Assembly (NCBI GenBank): GCA_012727485.1
Contig: JAAYHF010000154.1
Coordinates: 1-41,456, forward strand
Direction: 5' to 3'
DNA: 41,456 bases
Source of the DNA: Eubacteriaceae bacterium
GTDB taxonomy: Bacteria > Bacillota > Clostridia > Eubacteriales > Anaerofustaceae
Both the position numbers and the translations under genes were made by a program. Below the pieces are notes generated by a model, which was given only the letters and a program-made list of their open reading frames with translations, searched no databases and was not told the origin of the DNA. How positions within the stretch are numbered: the first letter of the stretch is position 1; each line of letters starts with the position of its first letter. Of this stretch, positions 8,702 to 19,076 are shown piece after piece.

Positions 8702-11700
8702 ATGGTATATCGGGTTTTTGTCGAAAAAAGAGGGGATCTGGCCGTGGAGGCGAAAAGCCTCACCGAGGAAATAAGGACATTCCTCGGGATCACCGCCCTT
8801 GAAAAAGTCCGCCTTGTGAACCGTTACGATGCCCAAGGGCTGACAAAGGAGCTTTTTGATAAATGCGTCACCACGGTTTTTGCGGAAATGCAGGTGGACG
8901 ATTATTATTTTGAGCTGGAAAGCGAAGGGGCCTGCGCCGCCTTTGCCGTGGAATACCTCCCGGGGCAATACGACCAAAGGGCGGACAGCGCCGCCCAGTG
9001 TATTCAGATAATCTCCGTGACCGAGCGGCCCATAGTCAAAACCGCCAAGGTCTATTTACTTTACGGCAAATTGACCGAGGGGGACATTGCGGCGATACAA
9101 AAACACCTGATTAACCCCGTGGACAGCCGTCTGGCTTCCATGGAGCTTCCCGAAACCTTGGAGAGCGTCTACGACACCCCCGAAGCGGTGGAAATAATAG
9201 AGGGCTTCACAAACTTTGACGAGGCGGATCTCAAGGAATTCATAAAGAGCCGTTCCCTCGCCATGGACGAGGACGATCTGCGCCTTTGCAGAGATCATTT
9301 CAAGGCGGAGGGGAGAAACCCCACCATAACCGAGATAAAGGTGATAGACACCTATTGGTCTGACCATTGCCGCCACACCACCTTCAACACCCGCATAGAC
9401 GAGATTATCTTCGAGGACGAGAAGGTAAACGAGGCCTATAAGGATTATCTCGCCACCCGAGAGCAATTAAACAGAACAAAACCCATATGCCTTATGGATA
9501 TGGGAACGATAGTGGCTAAATTCTTGGCCGCCGAGGGCAAGCTGAAAAATTTGGACGAGAGCGAGGAGATAAACGCCTGCACCGTCAAAATAAAGGTTAA
9601 TACGCAAAACGGGCAGGAGGACTGGCTTCTTCTTTTCAAGAACGAAACCCATAACCACCCCACCGAGATCGAACCCTTCGGCGGGGCGGCCACCTGCATA
9701 GGCGGGGCGATAAGGGATCCGCTTTCGGGCAGGAGCTATGTTTACGCCGCCATGAGGGTGACGGGGGCGGCTGACCCCCTGGCCCCCCTCGAGCAGACCC
9801 TTGCGGGGAAGCTCCCCCAAAGAAAGATAGTCACCTCCGCCGCCGCCGGTTATTCGTCCTACGGAAATCAGATAGGCCTCGCCACGGGGATAGTCGATGA
9901 GGTTTACCACCCGGGCTACATGGCTAAGCACATGGAAGTGGGCGCTGTTATAGGCGCCGCACCCGCAAAGAATGTTCGCAGGGAAGCCCCCGCCCCGGGG
10001 GACAAGGTAATTCTTTTGGGAGGACGCACCGGGCGGGACGGCATAGGCGGGGCTTCAGGTTCTTCCAAGGCCCACACCGCCCTATCCCTCGAAAACTGCG
10101 GTGCGGAAGTACAAAAAGGCAACGCCCCGGAGGAAAGAAAGCTCCAAAGGCTTTTCCGCAATCCCGCCGCTTCCCTGATGATAAAGCGCTGTAACGACTT
10201 CGGCGCAGGGGGAGTGAGCGTGGCGATCGGGGAACTTTCCGCGGGAGTCAAGATAGACTTGGACAAGGTCACGAAGAAATACGAGGGGCTGGACGGCACG
10301 GAACTTGCCATAAGCGAATCCCAGGAGAGAATGGCCGTGGTGGTTTCCCCCGAAGATGCGGATAAATTCATCGCCTTGGCGGACGGCGAAAATCTGGAGG
10401 CCACGGTGGTGGCGCAGATCACCGACGAGGGCAGAATGGTGATGGATTGGCGGGGAAGCAGGATAGTTGACCTTTCGAGGGAATTTTTGGACACCAACGG
10501 CGCCCCCAAGCACATTTCCATAAAGGTCGCCTCCCCCAAGATAGCAGACAAAAAACAACAAAAAAGCTTTGCCGCCGCTTATCTCGAATTGGCGGGGGAT
10601 TTGAATATCTGCTCCAAACGGGGGCTTTCGGAAAGATTCGACTCCAACATAGGGGCGGGAACTGTACTCATGCCCTTCGGCGGGAAATATCAGAAAACGC
10701 CCATTCAGGCGATGGTGCATAAAATCGCCTTGGAAAAGGGAGATACGGACACGGTTTCCCTGATGAGCTACGGCTTTAACCCGGTCATCTCCGAGTGCGA
10801 CCCCTTCAGCGGCGCATTTTTGGCGGTGACGGAGTCCATTATGAAGCTTGCGGCCACCGGGGCGGATCTGAAGGACACGTATCTGACATTCCAAGAATAT
10901 TTCGGCAAGCCCGGGAGCGATCCCTACAAATGGGGCAAGCCCGCCGCCGCCCTTTTGGGAGCTTTTTCGGCGCAAAAGCAGTTTGAGATAGCCGCAATAG
11001 GGGGAAAGGATTCCATGAGCGGCAGTTTCGAGGATTTGGATGTGCCTTCCACCCTCATTTCCTTTGCGGTCACCACCCAAAGGGCAAAGGATATAATCTC
11101 CCCTGAATTCAAGGAGACGGGAAGCAGTGTTATATGGCTGAAACCCGAGCTGGATAAATACGGACTGCCCCTGATCGAAGGGGCGAAGGCCCTTTGCGAT
11201 AAGGCCTGCAACCTCATGAGGAAGGGGAAGGTCTTGAGCGCCTATGCCCCGGGAGTCGGCGGGGCGGCGGAGGCGGTGATGAAAATGTGTTTCGGCAATA
11301 TGAGGGGCTTTGAATTTAACCCCGATATACCCGCCGAAAAGCTTTTCGAGAGGGGCTACGGCTCTTTGATATTGGAATTAAAGGGCGAAATGGATTTGTC
11401 CGAATTCGCTCGGGGGGCTTACAAGGCGGAAGCTTTGGGGCGCACCTGCGAGAGAAGGGCTTTGATATATGGGGAGTTTTCCGTGGCTTTAAGCGAAGTG
11501 CTTGATAAATACGAGGGCAAGCTGGAGAGCGTTTACCCCTGCAATATAGATTATCCCGAAAAGGCGGCAGTGAATTACAACTACAACGCCGAAAAGCGGG
11601 CGGTATGCTCTGCGGCGGGCAAAATAGCCGCGCCGAGGGTGCTTATACCCGTTTTCCCGGGAACAAACTGCGAATACGATTCCGCCAAGGCCTTTGAAGC

Positions 11701-12427
11701 GGCGGGGGCGAAGGCCGAAATATTCGTGATAAACAACCTTAGCGGGGCTAAGATGGCAGAAAGCGTGAACAGCTTCGCCCAAAAGATAGCCGCCTCCCAA
11801 ATAATAATGATTCCCGGGGGCTTTTCCGGGGGAGACGAGCCTGAGGGCAGCGGCAAATTCATAACCGCCTTCTTCCGCAATCCCATTATCGCCGATGCGG
11901 TGAACGATTTGATGAAAAACCGCGACGGGCTTATGCTGGGAATATGCAACGGCTTCCAAGCGCTGATAAAATTGGGCTTGGTTCCCTTCGGAGAGATAAT
12001 CGACGCCGACGAAAACTGCCCCACATTAACCTTCAACTCCATAGGCCGCCACCAATCAAAATTGGTGGATACGAGGATAGCTTCCAATAAATCCCCCTGG
12101 CTGAGCAAAACCAAACCGGGAGAGATTTATACCGTACCCATTTCCCACGGGGAGGGCCGCTTCATCATCTCCGACGAGCTTCTTGCGGATTTGGCCGCCA
12201 ACGGACAGATAGCCACCCAATATGTGAACAAATCCGGGGAAGCCACCTACGAGATACAATACAATCCCAACGGCTCCATGGCCGCCATAGAGGGAATAAC
12301 CTCCCCCGACGGCAGGATTTTGGGCAAAATGTGCCACACCGAACGCACGGGAGTGAACCTGCTCAAGAATGTGCCGGGAAGATACGATATGGGGCTGTTT
12401 GAAGGGGCGGTGGAGTATTTCGGATAA
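8702..12427 (+). CDS. purL: Phosphoribosylformylglycinamidine synthase, single-chain with C-terminal glutaminase
   Basis: 1241 aa; SDHCRHTTFNT, NETHNHPTEIEPFGGAATCIGGAIRD, C-terminal VLIPVFPGTNCEYDSAKAFEAAGA and LGICNGFQALIKLG. Confidence 0.96.
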   Translation: MVYRVFVEKRGDLAVEAKSLTEEIRTFLGITALEKVRLVNRYDAQGLTKELFDKCVTTVFAEMQVDDYYFELESEGACAAFAVEYLPGQYDQRADSAAQCIQIISVTERPIVKTAKVYLLYGKLTEGDIAAIQKHLINPVDSRLASMELPETLESVYDTPEAVEIIEGFTNFDEADLKEFIKSRSLAMDEDDLRLCRDHFKAEGRNPTITEIKVIDTYWSDHCRHTTFNTRIDEIIFEDEKVNEAYKDYLATREQLNRTKPICLMDMGTIVAKFLAAEGKLKNLDESEEINACTVKIKVNTQNGQEDWLLLFKNETHNHPTEIEPFGGAATCIGGAIRDPLSGRSYVYAAMRVTGAADPLAPLEQTLAGKLPQRKIVTSAAAGYSSYGNQIGLATGIVDEVYHPGYMAKHMEVGAVIGAAPAKNVRREAPAPGDKVILLGGRTGRDGIGGASGSSKAHTALSLENCGAEVQKGNAPEERKLQRLFRNPAASLMIKRCNDFGAGGVSVAIGELSAGVKIDLDKVTKKYEGLDGTELAISESQERMAVVVSPEDADKFIALADGENLEATVVAQITDEGRMVMDWRGSRIVDLSREFLDTNGAPKHISIKVASPKIADKKQQKSFAAAYLELAGDLNICSKRGLSERFDSNIGAGTVLMPFGGKYQKTPIQAMVHKIALEKGDTDTVSLMSYGFNPVISECDPFSGAFLAVTESIMKLAATGADLKDTYLTFQEYFGKPGSDPYKWGKPAAALLGAFSAQKQFEIAAIGGKDSMSGSFEDLDVPSTLISFAVTTQRAKDIISPEFKETGSSVIWLKPELDKYGLPLIEGAKALCDKACNLMRKGKVLSAYAPGVGGAAEAVMKMCFGNMRGFEFNPDIPAEKLFERGYGSLILELKGEMDLSEFARGAYKAEALGRTCERRALIYGEFSVALSEVLDKYEGKLESVYPCNIDYPEKAAVNYNYNAEKRAVCSAAGKIAAPRVLIPVFPGTNCEYDSAKAFEAAGAKAEIFVINNLSGAKMAESVNSFAQKIAASQIIMIPGGFSGGDEPEGSGKFITAFFRNPIIADAVNDLMKNRDGLMLGICNGFQALIKLGLVPFGEIIDADENCPTLTFNSIGRHQSKLVDTRIASNKSPWLSKTKPGEIYTVPISHGEGRFIISDELLADLAANGQIATQYVNKSGEATYEIQYNPNGSMAAIEGITSPDGRILGKMCHTERTGVNLLKNVPGRYDMGLFEGAVEYFG

Positions 12428-12584
12428 AGTCGATCGGGATTCGGGGTTTGACTTGACCTGCTTTTAAAGGTCTGCTCTTTTGCTTTGGGGTTTCCTTGTA
12501 TTTTAAGGTTTTCCTCCGGGCTTCCCCCCGAGCATTACCTTTATACCTTCAAGGGAAGAAACGATATTTAAGGTTAAAACATAA

Positions 12585-12640
12585 AAACCGCCCCTCGAAA
12601 GGGGATAACGCATCCTTTCGAAGGGCGGTTTGCTTTTTTT
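12585..12640 (+). terminator. Rho-independent terminator downstream of purL
   Basis: AAACCGCCCCTCGAAAGG ... CCTTTCGAAGGGCGGTTT then GCTTTTTTT. Confidence 0.75.
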
Positions 12641-13090
12641 GCGGCGCGGGGTTTTAACGGTTATAACGGAGAAAACGGCGTTAGGAAATTTGGCTTTTTC
12701 AGGGTTTTTTTGGAGGTGTGGGAGTAAGATTGACGGCAAAACAGCCGTTCGGCAAAGCCGAAAAAAACAACTTCGGCGAATAGGTAGAGCATATAAAGGT
12801 TAAACCCACCCAAAGTTAAACACATTCGGCTTCGCCGATTTCAATACCCGGCTAAAATATTCTTGTTAAGCATAAAGAAGCCATAGCTAAAAAGGAGAAA
12901 ACCCCACCCAAGCATAACCCAACCACACCCCGTAAATTCACCTCCGTTGATTTCAAAAAGCGGCAGAATTTAAAAAGAGAAAAAAGGGCATTTACCCGTC
13001 TTAAGTTGTTCCTTCTTAGTTTTACAAAGCAGTCATAGATAAAAAGGCGAAACCCCCACACAAGCATAAAACACCACTATAAAAAAACGG

Positions 13091-13417
13091 CAAAGCAAAA
13101 AAATCAACTTAGCCGAAACTACTTTAAGCGGCTTTTACTCAAAGCAGAATATACCAACATCAACCCATGAATTCAGCTACGCCGCACAAGCATAAATAAC
13201 AGCTATAAACCCACCCAAAGAAACTATATTCAACCTCGCTGTTTTAAAAAAGCGTAGACTTCAAAAGTCAAAACATGGGCATTAACCTGCCTTAAATTTT
13301 CTTGTTAAGGTTATAAAGAAGCCATAATTAATAAAACTGTGCAAAAATGGCGGAGGTTACGGTCTTTTGGGCTTTTGAGGGGGGTAGTGTTTTGGGGTTT
13401 TGTGGGGGATTTAATCA
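13091..13417. repeat. Left copy of a diverged direct repeat (about 310-330 bp)
   Basis: caaagcaaaaaaatcaactta...actactttaagcggcttttac...ataccaacatca...cataaataacagctataaacccaccc...aagccataatta...gtgggggattta; matches 15632-15940. Confidence 0.85.
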
Positions 13418-13447
13418 GATGTAGGCACGCCTTATGGACAAAACACC

Positions 13448-13492
13448 AAAAGCCCGTGAACACCGAGATCGTCGGTATTCACGGGCTTTTTT
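13448..13492. terminator. Terminator-like hairpin at the left end of the island
   Basis: AAAAGCCCGTGAA ... TTCACGGGCTTTTTT. Confidence 0.65.
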
Positions 13493-13648
13493 ATTATACA
13501 GTCTCTACTAACTTTACCAACCCAAATCGAATTGCTCGATTATTGCAGAGACTTTTTTGTGAATCGATGCTGCCATTGCTTTCATCCACAGAAACGATGA
13601 GGTTTTGAGCAGACCCAACGGTTCAATCGACGGGTCTGCTCATTCCAC

Positions 13649-14419
13649 TTATTGTGGAAAGCGGTTTATCTCACAGAAATATTGATAGAACTCGTGAATG
13701 AGCGTCTCTTCTTCGGTGTCCTGGAACACCTTCTTCATGGCAAGCAGGATTTGATGCATCGTGCTGTTTGGTAAGTATTTGAACACCGTGTTCCCCCAGC
13801 GTGGGAGGGGATCGCTGCAATCGAAATAATCCCAATACAGCATCGTGCTGTTTGGATTCAAACGCACTTTGTACTTATCGTGACATTCTACCATTCCGTC
13901 TTTGCACATATATCCCCCAAAACCATCCTTTACCATAAAGGCGCCCAAGATCCGGCGCTCTTTCTCTGAGGTATTAGGGGGGCATCCGGTCAACAGGCAG
14001 GCGGAATTAGGCATCAGCTTGCTTGGAATACGCGGCTTTCCCTTAGAAATGCCGCTTAAATAACATCCGGTCGATATAGCGTCAGATGAAAAAACTTCAT
14101 CCAGGTCGTTCAGATCGATATGAAAGGCTGCTTGAGAGTTTGGCGTGATTTTCAAAGTGTAAAGTCTCTGGTGGCGCTCCTGTTCTTCCTGAAGCGCTTG
14201 TTTCTGTGCGACCTCCGCCTCCAACCGCTTGTTGTTTATTTCATTGATTTTATTTTGAGCAGACTTGTTTTTAAGGGTCAGAAAGTTGGCAAAAGCATCT
14301 GGATAGATGAATTTTTTATCTCCTTGAGGAAAAGAGACGGTAACGATATTGCCAGAGCAATCTGTTATGATCCCCTGTCCGAAGACTTTGTGTCCGACCA
14401 CTTTTTCGACTAACTGCAT
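13649..14419 (-). CDS. Hypothetical protein with N-terminal small beta-type domain and coiled coil
   Basis: MQLVEKVVGHKVFGQGIITDCSGNIVTVSFPQGDKKFIYPDAF...; ATG at 14419 has GGAAAGG upstream; family not confidently recognised. Confidence 0.75.
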   Translation of the reverse strand: MQLVEKVVGHKVFGQGIITDCSGNIVTVSFPQGDKKFIYPDAFANFLTLKNKSAQNKINEINNKRLEAEVAQKQALQEEQERHQRLYTLKITPNSQAAFHIDLNDLDEVFSSDAISTGCYLSGISKGKPRIPSKLMPNSACLLTGCPPNTSEKERRILGAFMVKDGFGGYMCKDGMVECHDKYKVRLNPNSTMLYWDYFDCSDPLPRWGNTVFKYLPNSTMHQILLAMKKVFQDTEEETLIHEFYQYFCEINRFPQ

Positions 14420-14610
14420 TTTATATTTCCTTTCCACAACAAAAAGTGCTTTCCCCGCCCGCACCAATGAGGTGCGCCAGCCCAAGCCCTTTTTAACGGT
14501 ATAAAACTATGCGCCAAGATTCTCCTTGGGGCTTCTCCGCAGCGAATTGCGCTGTGGCGCAATTTATACCGTAGGCATACTCATTTTGCCCCAAAAAGCA
14601 CCATACCATT

Positions 14611-15198
14611 TTATTCGGTTTTGGACGCTTCATCATCGATTTCAAGAGTTTCCACCGGCTTACGGGTATCGGCAATAGAAAGCACCGTAGTATCTAGCGG
14701 GTTCAGAATTTCAATATTAGGGTTTTTTGCAATGTCGAGATCGCTGATCCTGATACTGGACCCCACCTTCATCCCTTCAAGATCAATTTCTATTCTATCA
14801 ATGAGATGGGACGGAAGCGCCCGATATGAAATATCGGACTGCGGCTGCTGGACCATGCCCGATACCCTGTCTCTGTTCACAAGCACGATTCTTGCCGTGC
14901 TTGTAACGATTTCCCCAGCCAACAGCATTTGAAAACTCAAATGCTCCAGCTCGTCTGTCGCCGGTTTATAAGTGGCTTCCCGCAACAATGCCGTGAACCT
15001 TTTGTCACCAATCACCAATTCGGCTTTACTTCCTGTAGAATTGGATTTTAAGAAACGGGTGGCTTCTGCCCCAGAAAACTGAATGCTCAAAGACTTTTCG
15101 AGGTCTTTGCCATATAAGACACCGGGAATGGTTCCTTTTCTTCTCAGTTGTTTGGGCTTTAATCCCGTATTTCGGTTTTCCGCATTCAAAGTAAACAT
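14611..15198 (-). CDS. Ribosomal protein L25 / general stress protein Ctc family
   Basis: MFTLNAENRNTGLKPKQLRRKGTIPGVLYGKDLEKSLSIQFSG... typical L25/Ctc N-terminus; AAGGAGA RBS. Confidence 0.85.
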   Translation of the reverse strand: MFTLNAENRNTGLKPKQLRRKGTIPGVLYGKDLEKSLSIQFSGAEATRFLKSNSTGSKAELVIGDKRFTALLREATYKPATDELEHLSFQMLLAGEIVTSTARIVLVNRDRVSGMVQQPQSDISYRALPSHLIDRIEIDLEGMKVGSSIRISDLDIAKNPNIEILNPLDTTVLSIADTRKPVETLEIDDEASKTE

Positions 15199-15501
15199 CA
15201 TCATTCTCCTTTTCTCAGTCTGCAAGGTCTCTTCATTTTTGCTGTGAATTCTTACTAAATTCTCAACGGTATGACATGCAACTATATACTAGTATAACAC
15301 AATAAAAAAATAATGCAAGTTTTGATTGACAACAACGTATTATATGGTGTATTATATAAAATTATTTTTTATTCGACTGAACTATTTGACAACAACCATT
15401 GAGTGGGGTAAGGATTGTGTACAACAACATCGTCGCAATACCGCAAGAGGAAAAGCCAATCACGGCAAGTGCAAATGGAAAAACAGCTTAGAAAGGAAAG
15501 C

Positions 15502-15533
15502 GGCGTGAACTTCAAGGGGTTCACGCCAATTTT
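15502..15533 (+). terminator. Terminator-like hairpin at the right end of the island
   Basis: GGCGTGAAC-TTCAAGGG-GTTCACGCC followed by AATTTTTT. Confidence 0.7.
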
Positions 15534-15631
15534 TTAGGCATTGGGAATTTGTCTGTAAGGAGTGTGTTCCGAGGTTCTTAAAAAAGCAAACCCCCACCCA
15601 AGCATAATAACCCAACCATAAACAAACACAG

Positions 15632-15940
15632 CAAAGCAAAAAAATCAACTTAGTCTGAAACTACTTTAAGCGGCTTTTACCCAAAGCAAAATATACCAAC
15701 ATCACCCCATATATTCAGCTACGCCGCACAAGCATAAATAACAGCTATAAACCCACCCAAATTTAAACATTTCAGCTTCACTGATTGGTATTTACCCGCC
15801 TTAAATGTTTCTTGTTAAGTTTATAAAGAAGCCATAATTAAGAAAACGGCAAAAAGAGCGGAAATTTCAGTCTTTTTGGCTTTTGAGGGCTGTTAAGGGG
15901 TGTTTTATTGTTTTGAGGTTATGTGGGGGATTTATTCAGA
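15632..15940. repeat. Right copy of the diverged direct repeat bracketing the island
   Basis: Aligns by eye to 13091-13417 with scattered substitutions and indels. Confidence 0.85.
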
Positions 15941-16117
15941 AGTTCCTTAAAAAAGCAAACCCCCACCCAAGCATAATAACCCAACCGCCCCCATAAATTC
16001 AGCTACGCCGTACAAGCATAAATAAAAGCTTAAACCCACCCAAAGCCAAACAAGCGACTTCCCCCCAAAGAAAATAACCCAACCGCACCAAACAAATTCA
16101 GCAAAGCTGAATTTGCA

Positions 16118-16161
16118 AAGCAATAGAATTCAAAGGGTTTACCCTTTGAATTCTATTGCTT
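16118..16161. terminator. Long perfect palindrome / bidirectional terminator-like hairpin
   Basis: AAGCAATAGAATTCAAAGGGT-TT-ACCCTTTGAATTCTATTGCTT (21-bp stem); preceded by AAATTCAGC-AAA-GCTGAATTT (16094-16114). Confidence 0.7.
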
Positions 16162-16162
16162 A

Positions 16163-16191
16163 TTTACTTTTTTTGGATTATCCGCTATAAT
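16163..16191 (+). promoter_or_regulatory. Putative sigma-A promoter of the RACo-like gene
   Basis: TTTACT (16163-16168), 17-nt spacer, TATAAT (16186-16191). Confidence 0.6.
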
Positions 16192-16241
16192 TACAATCGG
16201 TCAATGAAATAATACACAATTTTAATATTACGGAGGGTTCA

Positions 16242-18044
16242 ATGAGCAAGGTAAAGATTAACTTCAGCTTCGACGAGAAGATCTACGAAGCCGACGAGGG
16301 ACAACTTTTAAGCAAGCTGTGCGAAATGGCGGGCTATCCCCAGGATTTGGTCTGCGGCGGAAAGCAGAAATGCGGAAAATGCGCCGTTGAGATAATAGAC
16401 GGGGGGGGAGTGCAAAGAACCGTGCTTGCCTGCGAAACAAAGGTCAACGAGGACATCACCGTCGTTAAGATATTCAACAGGGCAGACAGAAAGGTTCATG
16501 TCCTGACCGCCAACAACGCTTTGGACTGCGTCATCAACCCGAATCTGGGCATTATCACCGTCACCGAAAAGGACATCAACCCCAGCCACTGCCAGAGCTT
16601 CGAAAAGGCGCTCAAGGCGAAATTCAAGCTGGATATGCAGTATAATGTGTTAAAGAAGATCGCCCGGGTCATTTCCCCCGACGAGCCGGAAAGAAAATTC
16701 AACTTCGTCACCTTCGGAAACGATGTTATAGATGTGAACTTCGACGACGACGACGATATATACGGGCTTGCCATAGACATCGGCTCCACCACCGTGGCCG
16801 CTTACCTATATGATATGAACAGCGCCAAGCTCATTTCCACCCATTCTTCCCTGAATGCCCAAACCGCTTTGGGTGCGGATGTCATAAGCCGCATAGGCTA
16901 CACCATCGACTACGCCGACGGGCTTGATACCATGCAGGAAATGGTCTGCGGCACGATAAACCGCCTCATCAAGGAAATGAAAGAGATTGACGGGATAAAC
17001 ACCGACAGGATTTACCACACCGCCCTTTGCGGAAACTCCACCATGCAGCATCTTTTCTTAGGTCTTTTCCCGAAATATCTGGGTTACGCCCCCTTCGCCT
17101 CCACCACCCACGACATAGTGGAGATAAACGCCAAGGAGCTTCCCCTCGACTTGAACGATTACTGCAAAGTGACCTTCCTGCCCCTCTTGGGCGGTTATGT
17201 GGGTGCGGACACCACTGCGGTTCTCATCGGGCTTCCCGACGACGACAAGCCGAGGCTCGCCATCGACCTGGGCACCAACGGGGAGATCGCCTGCGGAACA
17301 AACGACCGCTATTGCATAGCCTCCACCGCCTGCGGGCCCGCCCTTGAGGGCGCCGGACTCACCTGCGGCATGAGGGCGGCGGACGGTGCTATCCAATATT
17401 TCAAGATAGACCCGGAAAAGAGGGACATTTCCCTTATAGATGTAATCGGAGGGGTAGAACCCACCGGGATTTGCGGCAGCGGTATAATCGACATCTTGGC
17501 CGAGCTTGTGCGCAACAGGATAATCACCGGCAGCGGCAAACTGCTTTCCAGAGCCGAATACGAAGCCGCCTACGGTGCGGACGCCCTTTCCGCCAGACTT
17601 GAAAAGCGCAAGGGCGAGAAATACGATATAAACACCTTTGTAATATACAGAAGCGCCACCAGCGAAGTTTACTTCACCCAGCTCGACGCAAGGGAGGTGC
17701 AAAAAGCCAAGGCGGCTATCATGTCCGGTTGCAAACTGCTCATTTCCCTTTACGGCAAGCCCCCCGAGGAATTGGAGGAAGTCTGCCTTGCGGGAGCCTT
17801 CGGCAACTATCTGAATGTGGAAAATGCACAGTACATAGGGCTTTTCCCGAATATCGAGGGAGTGCCGGTGAGAAGCGTGGGCAACGGCGCGGGTACGGGC
17901 GTGCAGATGTATCTTTTGGACAAGGGCAGCGTGAGAAAATGCCGTCAGGTGCAAAAGAATGTATACCATGTGGAGTTAAACGAACTGCCCGAGTTCATGG
18001 ACACCTATTTGGAAGAAATGCAGTTCGAGAACGCCCCCGAATAG
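16242..18044 (+). CDS. RACo-type reductive activator of corrinoid proteins (2Fe-2S ferredoxin + ASKHA domain)
   Basis: N-terminal CGGKQKCGKCAVEI...C; LAIDIGSTTVAAYLYD; NAQTALGADVISRI; LAIDLGTNGEI; RBS ggaggg. Confidence 0.9.
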   Translation: MSKVKINFSFDEKIYEADEGQLLSKLCEMAGYPQDLVCGGKQKCGKCAVEIIDGGGVQRTVLACETKVNEDITVVKIFNRADRKVHVLTANNALDCVINPNLGIITVTEKDINPSHCQSFEKALKAKFKLDMQYNVLKKIARVISPDEPERKFNFVTFGNDVIDVNFDDDDDIYGLAIDIGSTTVAAYLYDMNSAKLISTHSSLNAQTALGADVISRIGYTIDYADGLDTMQEMVCGTINRLIKEMKEIDGINTDRIYHTALCGNSTMQHLFLGLFPKYLGYAPFASTTHDIVEINAKELPLDLNDYCKVTFLPLLGGYVGADTTAVLIGLPDDDKPRLAIDLGTNGEIACGTNDRYCIASTACGPALEGAGLTCGMRAADGAIQYFKIDPEKRDISLIDVIGGVEPTGICGSGIIDILAELVRNRIITGSGKLLSRAEYEAAYGADALSARLEKRKGEKYDINTFVIYRSATSEVYFTQLDAREVQKAKAAIMSGCKLLISLYGKPPEELEEVCLAGAFGNYLNVENAQYIGLFPNIEGVPVRSVGNGAGTGVQMYLLDKGSVRKCRQVQKNVYHVELNELPEFMDTYLEEMQFENAPE

Positions 18045-18855
18045 ACTCAAATTTCCTTTTCCCGTTACTGCTCAACGGATACCCCCGACGGGGATTATCC
18101 GTTGAGCTTTTTGTTGTAAGCCGAGCCTTGACAAAGCCGAAAACCCTTAAGCCCCTTCGAAAGGAATAATTCTTTCGGTAATATGGGGATAAGGGTATTG
18201 ATAAATCGCAAAAACATCGGAGCCGAAGCGCATACATCGAAGGAATAAAGGCTAAAGAAATAAGTATCACAAATATACCCCGAAGTCGAAGGAATTATTG
18301 CGGCTTAGGCAGGCTTAAAAATCAAATAATTGTAAAAAGCCCGTCCCTTAAGCAAACCATTTTAAGGCATACACGCAGTTAACCTTAATGAAAAACCGCC
18401 CGAATAGTCAATCCTTTTCCCGTTAACCGCTCAGCGAATACCCCGACGGGGCTTATCCGTTGAGCTTTTTATTGTAGTGCCGAGCCTTGACAAAGCCGAA
18501 AACCCTTAAGCCCTTCGAAAGGATTTATTCTTTCGGTGATATGGGATAAGGGAATTGATAAATCGCAAAAGCATCAGAGCCGAAGCGCATACATTGAAGG
18601 ATTAAGGGCTAAAGGAAATAAGCATCACAAACACCCCCCGAAATTGAAGGATATATTGCAGCTTAGGCAGGCATAAAGACAGATAATTGTAAAGTGAAAA
18701 GCACGCCCCTTAAGTAAACCATTTTAAGGCTTACACGCAGTTAAATTTAATGAAGAAACCGCCCGAATTATCAATCTTTTCATATTAACCGCTCAACGAA
18801 TAACCCGACGGGGATTATCCGTTGAGCTATTTATTGTAGCGCCGAGCCTTGACTT
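18040..18855. repeat. Tandem repeat of about 360 bp, two full copies plus a truncated third
   Basis: CCCGAATAG...CTTTTCCCGTTA...GCTCA(A/G)CG(G/A)ATA-CCCCGACGGGG-TTATCCGTTGAGC...GCCGAGCCTTGACAAAGCCGAAAACCCTTAAGCCC begins near 18040, 18400 and 18762. Confidence 0.9.
18071..18113 (+). terminator. Terminator of the RACo-like gene, copied in each about 360-bp repeat unit
   Basis: GCTCAACGGATA...CCCCGACGGGG...TATCCGTTGAGC-TTTTTG; later copies near 18430 and 18791. Confidence 0.75.
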
Positions 18856-19076
18856 CATTTCCATATTAAAGGCAGACGGTGTAGGCGTTAAGGGCGGCGG
18901 CTTGCGGGGGTGCTTTTGCCGATTTGAATATACGGCGGCGGTGCGGGTCTGCGGGGGTTAAATTCGGCTTCCTTTCCCGAGGCTGTTCGATTTGCTCACT
19001 GCGCTGTGATAGAATTACCATGGATAACATTACTGCGGCGTTAATGAGCAAGCGCAGTTTACTTGGGGGGTGGAAA

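Noticed and set aside
13091-15940. Classical insertion sequence or composite transposon
   Set aside because: No transposase ORF, no clear terminal inverted repeats or target-site duplication were found; only direct repeats are supported.
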